Shown here: positions 1-5,549 of the stretch, piece after piece
Layout: every line of letters begins with the position of its first letter
Position numbering within the stretch: the first letter of the stretch is position 1
Assembly: GCA_946887065.1 (NCBI GenBank)
Contig: CAMPKL010000281.1
Location: 1-5,549 of the forward strand
Length of the DNA stretch: 5,549 nucleotides
Reading direction: 5' to 3'
DNA from: an uncultured Bryobacterales bacterium
GTDB lineage: Bacteria > Acidobacteriota > Terriglobia > Bryobacterales > UBA6623
Made by a program: the position numbers and the translations under genes
Notes under the pieces: model-generated
What the model was told of the DNA's origin: nothing
The model's input: the letters and a program-made list of their open reading frames with translations, nothing else
The model's database searches: none

Positions 1-2091
1 AAGCTGGAAGAGCGGCCCATCACACCGGAAGAAAAATCCCGCTGGGCATTTCAGGCTCCGACGAAAGCCGCTGTGCCGGCGGGGGCTTCCAACCCGATCG
101 ACGCCTTCCTGAACAAGGCGCTGGCAGGGAAAGGCTTGGTCGCTGGGCCGCAAGCGGATCGCCGCGCATTGATTCGCCGCGCTTATCTCGACCTGACAGG
201 CCTGCCGCCGACGCCAGCGGAAGTGCGCGCCTTCGTTGACGACAAAGATCCGCGAGCTTGGGAAAAGCTCATCGACAAGCTGCTGGCCTCGCCGCACTAC
301 GGCGAGCGCTGGGGCCGTCATTGGCTCGATCTGGCCCACTACGCCGACTCCGGCGGATACGAGCGCGACTTCGACTGGCCGACCATGTGGCGCTACCGCG
401 ACTACGTGATCCAGGCTTTCAACAAAGACAAGCCGTATGACGTATTCGTCCGCGAACAACTGGCCGGCGACGAGGTCGACCCCGAAAATCCCGAAGCGCA
501 CATTGCGACGGGATTCTTGCGCATGGTGCTCGACAACAACATCAAAGACGAACGCACGCGCATGGACGAGTTGGACGACAACGTCGCCACGACTTCATTG
601 ACCTTCCTGGGCATGACGGTCGGTTGCGCGCGTTGCCACAACCACAAGTTCGACCCGATCCCGCAGAAAGATTACTACCAGATGCAGGCGGTGTTCTTTC
701 CTTCGAAGGGGGTCGACTACCCGTTGGTCTCCGCTGAAGAAGTCGCCGACTACGAAGCGGCGCAGAAGGCCATCAATGCGCAACAAGAACCGCTGAAGGA
801 GGAGCTCAGAAACGTCGAGGCCCCTTACCGGAAGCGGATTTTCGAGGAACGCCTTGATGAGTTGCCCAGCTACTACCGCGTCGCCTGGGAGACGCCGGAG
901 GCGGAAAGAACCGAAGGTCAGAAGCTCAACGCCATCCAGGTCGACGCCCTGATTCGGCAGATCCAGCGGCCCGACGTGATCGCGCGCCTTTCTGACGCGG
1001 AGCGCGCCCGCCATGCGGAACTGACGAAGGAAATCGAGGAATTGGATGAGCTGCGGCCGGAAAAATATCCCAGCGCCCGCGCCATCGCCGAGGAAGGTCC
1101 TGTTCCCAAGCCCTCTCACTTCCTGCATCGGGGCAATCCCGGATCGAAAGGCTCGGTCATGGATGCGGGCGTGCTGACGGTCGCCGCTTGGGAACCAGTC
1201 AAGTTTAGCCCGGCGCCTGCCGAGGCCCCGAGCAGTCACCGTCGCAAACAATTCGCCGAGTGGATCGCCTCTCGCGACAATCCGCTGACGGCCCGCGTGA
1301 TGGTCAACCGCATTTGGCAGCACCACTTCGGCGAAGGGATTGTGCGTTCGACGTCGAACTTCGGAATCACTGGCGAGCCGCCCGACCATCCGGAATTGCT
1401 GGATTGGCTGGCGGTAGAGTTCATGGACCGCGGCTGGAGCATTAAGCGGATGCACCGGCTGATGATGACCTCCGACGCCTATCAGCGATCGAGCGACGAC
1501 ATCGAAGCCAATCTGGCGGTCGATGCGGACAACCGCCAATTCTGGCGCATGCCTCGACAACGCTTGGAAGCCGAAGTGATCCGCGACCAAATTCTCGCTG
1601 TCGCCGGCACGCTGGACAGGACCATCGGCGGCCCGGCTGTAAGGCCCTTCATCGACCCGAGTTTGTGGCAGTCGTCAACCGATCGCGTCTGGGGCGGCAA
1701 CGAGATTGGCGACGCTGACAGCCTGCGGCGCAGCGTGTATGTCTTCTCGAAACGCTCCATTCGCTATCCGATGTTCGAAGCTTTTGATCAGCCCGACATG
1801 GCCACCTCTTGCGCGCGGCGGAATACGTCGACCGTCGCTCCTCAGGCGCTGTTGATGATGAATAACGCCGAGCTGTTCAGCCAAGCGAAGGCGTTTGCAA
1901 AACGTCTCGAACGCGAAGCGGGATCGAACGCGGCAGACCAAGTGGAGTTGGCTTTCGAATTGGCCCTCAGCCGTCCGCCTGCTGACTCGGAGAAGACGCG
2001 ATCGGTCGAGTTCGTTCAAGGCAGTGAGACGGGCTTGATTGATCTGTGCCAGACGCTGTTTAACCTGAACGAGTTCGTCTATCTGCAGTAG
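1..2091 (+). CDS. PSCyt2/PSD1 family protein (DUF1549 + DUF1553), 5'-truncated by the window edge
   Basis: The frame is open from base 1, and the translation upstream of the first candidate start (GTG at 73) already matches the family: a segment ending SRWAFQAP is the usual linker just before DUF1549. The true start is therefore outside the window, where family members often carry a PSCyt1 cytochrome-c-like domain. Codon numbers here count from base 1. DUF1549 covers roughly codons 30-240, with LIRRAYLDLTGLPPTP (from nt 169), SPHYGERWGRHWLDLAHYAD (from codon 97) and a CARCH motif (nt 625-639, codons 209-213) followed by HKFDPIPQKDYY. A charged, helix-rich linker (nt ~745-1075) precedes DUF1553, which runs from about codon 413 (HRRKQFAEWIASRDNPLTAR) through ARRNTSTVAPQALLMMNN (from nt 1813) to the canonical end NLNEFVY. 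CxxCH could bind c-type haem outside the cytoplasm, but no reaction is established for the family. The C-terminus looks complete. The usual partner, DUF1501, lies beyond an intervening antisense gene. Confidence 0.93.
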   Translation, partial: KLEERPITPEEKSRWAFQAPTKAAVPAGASNPIDAFLNKALAGKGLVAGPQADRRALIRRAYLDLTGLPPTPAEVRAFVDDKDPRAWEKLIDKLLASPHYGERWGRHWLDLAHYADSGGYERDFDWPTMWRYRDYVIQAFNKDKPYDVFVREQLAGDEVDPENPEAHIATGFLRMVLDNNIKDERTRMDELDDNVATTSLTFLGMTVGCARCHNHKFDPIPQKDYYQMQAVFFPSKGVDYPLVSAEEVADYEAAQKAINAQQEPLKEELRNVEAPYRKRIFEERLDELPSYYRVAWETPEAERTEGQKLNAIQVDALIRQIQRPDVIARLSDAERARHAELTKEIEELDELRPEKYPSARAIAEEGPVPKPSHFLHRGNPGSKGSVMDAGVLTVAAWEPVKFSPAPAEAPSSHRRKQFAEWIASRDNPLTARVMVNRIWQHHFGEGIVRSTSNFGITGEPPDHPELLDWLAVEFMDRGWSIKRMHRLMMTSDAYQRSSDDIEANLAVDADNRQFWRMPRQRLEAEVIRDQILAVAGTLDRTIGGPAVRPFIDPSLWQSSTDRVWGGNEIGDADSLRRSVYVFSKRSIRYPMFEAFDQPDMATSCARRNTSTVAPQALLMMNNAELFSQAKAFAKRLEREAGSNAADQVELAFELALSRPPADSEKTRSVEFVQGSETGLIDLCQTLFNLNEFVYLQ

Positions 2092-2094
2092 TCG

Positions 2095-3354
2095 TTACGA
2101 GCGCAGCAGGTCCCGGTCGCGGACGCCGATTAGATACAGCAGTCCGTCTAGGCCTACGGTCGAAATCGCCCGCGCCGCTTTCTCGGCAACGATCGGCTTG
2201 GGATGGAACGCCACGCCCAGCCCCGCGGCGGCGAGCATGGGCAGATCGTTGGCGCCGTCTCCGACTGCAATGGTTTGCTGCAGCGATATGTTCTCCAATG
2301 CAGCAAGCTCGCGCAGAATTTCGGCCTTGCGCTCGCCATCGACGATCGGCCCGACGACCTTCCCGGTCAGCTTGCCGTCGATGATCTCAAGCTGGTTGGC
2401 GAAGACGTAGTCGAATCCGAGCTTCTTTTGCAGGGCCTTGCCGAAGTAGTCGAAGCCGCCCGAAACGATCGCGAGCTTGTAGCCAAGCCGTTTGAGGGTG
2501 CCAGTTAAGCGTTCAGCGCCTTCGGTCAGCGGCAGCCGCTCCAGAACAGACTGGAGCACCGATTCCGGCAGTCCTTCCAGAGTCGCGACGCGGTTGCGCA
2601 GGCTGGCCGGAAAATCGAGTTCGCCGCGCATGGCTGCCGCGGTGATTGCCGCGACCCGCTCGCCTGCGCCGGCTTCTTTGGCCAGCTCGTCAATGACCTC
2701 GGCTTGGACCAAGGTCGAGTCCATGTCGAAGACGACGAGGCGGCGGCTGCGTCGATAGAGGTCATCGACTTGGAAGGAGACGTCGACCCCGATGGCGTCG
2801 GAGATAGCCAGTAGCTTCCTACGCAGGGCGGTTTCGTCGGGCACCGGCCCGGAGACGGCAAGCTCGATACAGACGCGATTGGGGGCTCGCTCCAGGCTCG
2901 AACGCTCCGAGAGGCGCAGGATTTGGTCGATGTTCAAGCGAACCTCGGCGAGAGCGGCGGCGACTCGCGAGATGTGATCGGCCGTCAGCTTACGTCCCAG
3001 CATCGTGATGATGTGGCGGTCCTTGCCCTGCTCCGACACCCATGCCTCGTATCGCTCCGGCTCGATGGGCTCAAACGAGACGGCAACGCCCAGGCCGTGC
3101 GCGGCAAAGAGAACCTCTTTGAGAATCGGCGACGACTTGCCTTCGCCGGGGATGGCAACGACCATGCCCAAAGACAAGTGATCGTGAATGACAGCCTGGC
3201 CGATGTCCAAAATTTCGGCGCCGAAGCCTCCCAGGATTCCGGTGAGGCGGGCGGTTAGCCCAGGCCTGTCCTGGCCGGTGACGTTGATCAGAAGGATTTC
3301 TTGCAAGGATTTGAGTGAGACGGAGGCGGTTCTCACTTTTGATTTTAGGCGCAC
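2095..3354 (-). CDS. serB: Phosphoserine phosphatase SerB with tandem ACT domains
   Basis: This enzyme hydrolyses O-phospho-L-serine to L-serine, the last step of the phosphorylated serine pathway, in the cytoplasm. The 419-residue product has three parts. ACT domain 1 (about residues 18-95) carries the signature VTGQDRPGLTARL. ACT domain 2 (about 112-195) carries MLGRKLTADHISRV and NIDQI. The HAD phosphatase domain spans about 205-400. Catalytic residues are all present: motif I DMDST with nucleophile D210 and acid/base D212, substrate-binding E219 and R255, motif II SGG (298-300), motif III K343, and motif IV GDGAND with D366 and D370. Their spacing matches the single-domain archaeal enzyme. 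The two-ACT layout and length resemble mycobacterial SerB2, so allosteric control by serine or another amino acid is plausible (inference). No ATG is available before the first ACT domain. GTG 3354 is the first start after an in-frame stop at 3379-3381; GTG 3336 is an alternative six codons later. Neither has a clear ribosome-binding site. Confidence 0.96.
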   Translation of the reverse strand: MRLKSKVRTASVSLKSLQEILLINVTGQDRPGLTARLTGILGGFGAEILDIGQAVIHDHLSLGMVVAIPGEGKSSPILKEVLFAAHGLGVAVSFEPIEPERYEAWVSEQGKDRHIITMLGRKLTADHISRVAAALAEVRLNIDQILRLSERSSLERAPNRVCIELAVSGPVPDETALRRKLLAISDAIGVDVSFQVDDLYRRSRRLVVFDMDSTLVQAEVIDELAKEAGAGERVAAITAAAMRGELDFPASLRNRVATLEGLPESVLQSVLERLPLTEGAERLTGTLKRLGYKLAIVSGGFDYFGKALQKKLGFDYVFANQLEIIDGKLTGKVVGPIVDGERKAEILRELAALENISLQQTIAVGDGANDLPMLAAAGLGVAFHPKPIVAEKAARAISTVGLDGLLYLIGVRDRDLLRS

Positions 3355-3394
3355 GTCCGGCCCGCGTGAGGTAGGATGTTAACGGTAAACAGTC
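3355..3394. promoter_or_regulatory. 40-bp divergent intergenic region, presumed serB / DUF1501 promoter zone
   Basis: This is the only non-coding DNA between two divergent starts, so the promoters for serB (leftward) and the DUF1501 gene (rightward) must sit here or reach into the 5' ends of both genes. An AT-richer patch at 3371-3391 contains TAGGAT (4 of 6 matches to TATAAT, plus strand) and the palindrome GTTAAC, but I see no well-spaced -35 hexamer for either direction. Neither start has a Shine-Dalgarno sequence at the usual distance. Assignment rests on gene orientation rather than on recognised motifs. Confidence 0.4.
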
Positions 3395-4792
3395 ATGCAT
3401 CCAGCAGTTGCCTACACACGACGCGATCTTCTAAGCCGGCTCGGCGGCGGCATGGGAACGCTGGGGCTGGCGGCACTGTTGGGACGAGATAATTTGCTGG
3501 CGGCGGATCAAATGCCGCACTTCCCAGCGAAGGCCAAGCGGGTGATTTCGATCTTCTGCTACGGCGGGCCTAGCCAGATCGATACTTTCGATCCCAAACC
3601 GGCGCTGGAGAAGTACGCGGGCCAGGCGATGACCGGCGTCGGCGACTTCACGGTGTCCCAGGGGAACCCCGGCGGACTGATGCCCTCGCCGTGGAAGTTC
3701 AAACAATACGGGCAGAGCGGCGCGGCGGTGTCGGAGCTGTTTCCCGCGGTGGCGCAGCACGTGGATGACATGGCGATCATCCGCTCGATGTACGCGATCT
3801 CGAACGATCACGGGCCTGCCTTGTACCAGATGAACACCGGCACTCTGCTGGCGGGGCACCCGAGCGTCGGCAGTTGGCTGACCTACGGCCTGGGCACGGA
3901 AAACGAAAATTTGCCGGGCTACGTGGTCTTCACCGATCATCGCGGCGGCCCGATCAACGGCGCGCCCAACTGGGGCAACGGCTTCATGCCGGCCGCCTAT
4001 CAGGGAACACAGTTCCGCTCGACCGGCGATCCAATTGTTGACTTGAATCCGCCGAAGGAAATGACGCCGGAACGTCAGCGCAGGTGGCTCGATCTGTTGC
4101 AAAGCTTCAACCGCGAGCATCTGCAACAGAATCCGAACGACAACGAGCTGTCGGCGCGCATTCAGAGCTACGAATTGGCCTACCGCATGCAGTCGTACGC
4201 GACCGAAGCGATCGACATCAGCAAAGAGACCGAAGCCGATCGGCGGCTGTACGGCCTCGACGAGGCGCCGACGCGGAATTTCGGCCGCCAAGCGCTGATG
4301 GCGCGGCGATTGATCGAGCGCGGCGTGCGGATGGTGCAGATTTACTCGGGCGGCGGCAATCACGAACCTACCTGGGACCAGCACTGGTCGCTGCAGAAAT
4401 TCCACTCGCAACATGCTTCAGAAACCGACAAGCCGATCGCTGGTCTCATTAAGGATTTGAAGTCGCGCGGTTTGTTCGATGAGACGCTGATCATCTGGCA
4501 CGGCGAGTTCGGCCGCATGCCGATTTCGCAGCGGTTGGATGGCCGCGATCATAACCCGGACGGCTTCACCGTGTGGATGGCCGGGGCCGGCGTCAAGGGC
4601 GGCACGATCGTCGGCGCCACGGATCACTTCGGCTATAAGGCGGTTGAGAATCGCAAGTCGGTTTACGACTTCCACGCGACGATCTTGCACTTGATGGGCT
4701 TGGATCATACGAAGCTGACGTATGAACACAACGGCCGCAACATGCGCTTGACCGACGTACACGGAGAGGTCATCAAAGAAGTCCTCGCCTAA
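3395..4792 (+). CDS. DUF1501 family protein with twin-arginine signal
   Basis: The 465-residue product is a full-length DUF1501 protein, a family related to the alkaline phosphatase/sulfatase fold and common in planctomycetes; its substrate is unknown. The N-terminus has a twin-arginine signal: RRDLL at residues 9-13, then a glycine/leucine-rich hydrophobic stretch to about residue 30 and a likely cleavage region around LAAD (residues 35-38), so export in folded form by Tat is likely. Family signatures follow in order: YGGPSQIDTFDPKPAL (about 56-71), NHEPTWDQHWSL in the middle-to-late part, WHGEFGRMP (368-376), GRDHNPDGF (383-391), AGAGVKGGTIVGATD, and the C-terminal MGLDHTKLTYEHNGRNMRLT block. 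The ATG at 3395 places the Tat motif at the expected distance and is the natural start. This family is normally encoded directly after a PSCyt2/PSD1 gene; here that gene lies 1.3 kb upstream with serB in antisense between them. A DinB-like gene follows after 6 bp. Confidence 0.95.
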   Translation: MHPAVAYTRRDLLSRLGGGMGTLGLAALLGRDNLLAADQMPHFPAKAKRVISIFCYGGPSQIDTFDPKPALEKYAGQAMTGVGDFTVSQGNPGGLMPSPWKFKQYGQSGAAVSELFPAVAQHVDDMAIIRSMYAISNDHGPALYQMNTGTLLAGHPSVGSWLTYGLGTENENLPGYVVFTDHRGGPINGAPNWGNGFMPAAYQGTQFRSTGDPIVDLNPPKEMTPERQRRWLDLLQSFNREHLQQNPNDNELSARIQSYELAYRMQSYATEAIDISKETEADRRLYGLDEAPTRNFGRQALMARRLIERGVRMVQIYSGGGNHEPTWDQHWSLQKFHSQHASETDKPIAGLIKDLKSRGLFDETLIIWHGEFGRMPISQRLDGRDHNPDGFTVWMAGAGVKGGTIVGATDHFGYKAVENRKSVYDFHATILHLMGLDHTKLTYEHNGRNMRLTDVHGEVIKEVLA

Positions 4793-4798
4793 AGACAG

Positions 4799-5365
4799 GT
4801 GGACTACACGAAGATCACTGTTGCCGAAGCGATTCAAGAAATCGAGCGGGTGACTGCCGAGGTAAACCGCGGTTTCGGGTCCTTGTCTCCAACACAACTC
4901 AACTGGAAGCCGGCGGCGGACCGCTGGAGCATCGGCGAGTGCATCGAGCACCTGATGACAGCCAACGGCCGCTACTCCCCCGTCGTCGAAGCGATTCTGG
5001 CAGGGCAATACAGCAAGCCGTTGCTGGGCCGCATTCCCGGCTACCCCGGCATGTGCGGCAGGATATTGATCAACGCGGTGAGTCCGCAGACGACGCGCAA
5101 GGTGAAGACGATGGCGGTGTTCGAACCGGCACGCTCAACAGTCGACGCCGACGAGGTCGCTCGCTTCAGCGAGCACCAAGGCCGCCTGGTCAAATTAATC
5201 CGCAAGAGCGAGCAGTTGGATCTCCGAAAAACTATCGTCGCCTCGCCGGCGACATCGATGATCGTCTACAGCTTGTTGGATGCTTGGCGGCTGATTGCGG
5301 CGCACGAGGTTCGGCATCTGGGCCAGGCCAGGAACGTTGCGGTAATGGACGGTTTTGGGACCTAG
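4799..5365 (+). CDS. DinB superfamily protein (DinB_2-like, putative metal-binding)
   Basis: The 188-residue product matches the DinB/YfiT-like four-helix-bundle superfamily. Near the N-terminus LSPTQLNWKPAADRWSIGEC leads into EHL with His51, and near the C-terminus AAHEVRHLGQ supplies His169 and His173 in an HxxxH arrangement. Together these form the three-histidine metal site of the fold. A middle segment RKVKTMAVFEP resembles the short motif often seen in this group. Many members have no known substrate; characterised relatives include thiol-dependent transferases and damage-inducible proteins, so no specific reaction is assigned. No signal peptide or membrane segment is visible, which suggests a cytoplasmic protein. 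The GTG at 4799 is the first start after the DUF1501 stop and gives a 6-bp gap, indicating co-transcription. It is in the same frame as DUF1501, separated by one TAA and two codons. A Shine-Dalgarno sequence is not evident; a GTG at codon 18 is possible but would cut into the first helix. Confidence 0.85.
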   Translation: MDYTKITVAEAIQEIERVTAEVNRGFGSLSPTQLNWKPAADRWSIGECIEHLMTANGRYSPVVEAILAGQYSKPLLGRIPGYPGMCGRILINAVSPQTTRKVKTMAVFEPARSTVDADEVARFSEHQGRLVKLIRKSEQLDLRKTIVASPATSMIVYSLLDAWRLIAAHEVRHLGQARNVAVMDGFGT

Positions 5366-5372
5366 GACCCCT

Positions 5373-5401
5373 GGCGGGGCGCCTGGCCGGCCCGAGGCCG
5401 G
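5373..5401. repeat. Two small GC-rich inverted repeats after the DinB-like stop codon
   Basis: Two adjacent short stems are visible: GGCG/CGCC with a GGG loop (5373-5383), and CCGGCC/GGCCGG with a CGA loop (5387-5401). They begin 8 bp past the stop codon, a position typical of mRNA 3' ends, but no T-run follows. They could help 3'-end formation or stability. In GC-rich DNA such short stems also arise by chance. Confidence 0.35.
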
Positions 5402-5452
5402 GGTTGGCCCTACGGGGGGTGAGATCAGTGGCGGTTCTTCAAGAGGCCAACG

Positions 5453-5486
5453 CCCAAAGGGCTCCTCTTTCGAGGAGCCCTTTGGG
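5453..5486. terminator. Perfect 15-bp stem-loop, candidate transcription terminator or palindromic element
   Basis: Arms 5453-5467 and 5472-5486 are exact reverse complements (CCCAAAGGGCTCCTC against GAGGAGCCCTTTGGG) around a 4-nt TTTC loop. This would be a very stable RNA hairpin on either strand. It lies 87 bp after the DinB-like stop, where the transcript of the DUF1501-DinB pair could end. No T-tract follows on either strand, so it is not a textbook intrinsic terminator. It may instead be a U-independent terminator, an RNA 3'-end stabiliser, or a copy of a dispersed palindromic repeat. The inverted repeat is certain; the role is not. Confidence 0.5.
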
Positions 5487-5495
5487 ACGAAGGTC

Positions 5496-5541
5496 GGATT
5501 CCCTTCCAAGCGGGGAACCGGAGATGTCTTGGGGTCGACCC
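5496..5541. repeat. Second weak hairpin and 10-bp palindrome at the window edge
   Basis: A 7-bp stem with one bulged A pairs GG (5496-5497) plus TTCCC (5499-5503) with GGGAACC (5513-5519). The perfect palindrome GGGTCGACCC follows at 5532-5541. They could belong to a leader or structured RNA of a gene to the right, or to the 3' region of a convergent gene. Without the sequence beyond 5549 nothing further can be assigned. Confidence 0.25.
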
Positions 5542-5549
5542 TAGTGTCT

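Larger units (their letters stand above)
5366..5549. other. Non-coding GC-rich tail with multiple dyads
   Basis: No credible gene occupies this 184-bp end of the window. The reading frames that cross it are continuations of out-of-frame shadows of the DinB-like gene, and the ATG at 5524 meets a stop after six codons. It holds a cluster of small GC-rich dyads just after the stop codon, a long perfect hairpin, and a further weak hairpin and palindrome at the right edge. No tRNA-like T-loop or cloverleaf was seen. Confidence 0.6.

Noticed and set aside
73..75. GTG at 73 as the true start of the first gene
   Set aside because: The in-frame sequence upstream (SRWAFQAP and before) already matches the family, so the gene continues to the left of the window.
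595..1590. Long minus-strand open frame of 331 codons antisense to the PSCyt2/PSD1 gene
   Set aside because: The product has no recognisable domain and lies wholly within a gene whose protein is clearly conserved; long antisense frames are common in GC-rich coding DNA.
2100..2130. Short GTCC/GGAC dyad near the 3' end of serB as a terminator
   Set aside because: The stem is only 4 bp, lies inside the coding sequence and lacks a T-tract.
3431..4414. Long minus-strand open frame of 327 codons antisense to the DUF1501 gene
   Set aside because: It is arginine-rich, low-complexity shadow translation of a well-supported gene, with no domain signature.
4939..5544. Plus-strand 201-codon frame overlapping the DinB-like gene and running into the tail
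   Set aside because: It is arginine/proline-rich with no recognisable motif and is offset from the conserved DinB frame; its extension past 5365 reflects only a lack of stops in GC-rich DNA.
5505..5545. Faint resemblance to the core of a c-di-AMP (ydaO) riboswitch around GCGGGGAACC and CTTGGGG
   Set aside because: The conserved GGGGTGAATC-like segment is not preserved (GGGGTCGACC here), the 5' half of the fold is not recognisable, and the downstream gene is not visible.

Overview
The window reads as ordinary chromosomal DNA of a planctomycete (Planctomycetota, possibly Pirellula-like). The basis is one protein of the PSCyt2/PSD1 family (DUF1549 plus DUF1553) next to a DUF1501 protein with a twin-arginine signal. 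These two families are greatly expanded in Planctomycetota and some Verrucomicrobiota and are usually encoded side by side. The DNA is GC-rich, the starts lack clear Shine-Dalgarno sequences, and two of the three visible starts are best read as GTG. The lineage call is inferred from gene content only.

Layout, left to right. (1) Positions 1-2091, plus strand: the C-terminal ~696 residues of a PSCyt2/PSD1 protein whose start lies left of the window. (2) Positions 2095-3354, minus strand: a complete serB encoding phosphoserine phosphatase with two N-terminal ACT domains and a fully conserved HAD active site. It converges on the first gene with only 3 bp between stop codons. (3) Positions 3395-4792, plus strand: a complete, probably Tat-exported DUF1501 protein, divergent from serB across 40 bp. 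(4) Positions 4799-5365, plus strand: a DinB-superfamily protein with an intact His triad, 6 bp behind DUF1501 and probably co-transcribed with it. (5) Positions 5366-5549: a GC-rich non-coding tail with several dyads, the clearest being a perfect 15-bp stem with a 4-nt loop and no T-tract.

How the genes relate. The PSCyt2/PSD1 and DUF1501 proteins are the usual pair of a planctomycete module of unknown biochemical function, thought to act outside the cytoplasm. serB is a cytoplasmic housekeeping gene for the last step of serine synthesis and has no evident link to them. Its antisense position between the two partners is the most unusual point of organisation. The DinB-like gene may be an accessory of the DUF1501 transcript or a passenger.

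I found no tRNA, rRNA, CRISPR array, transposase or phage gene, and no convincing undescribed system. The items most worth a second look are the serB interruption of the pair, the DUF1501-DinB coupling and the T-less perfect hairpin.
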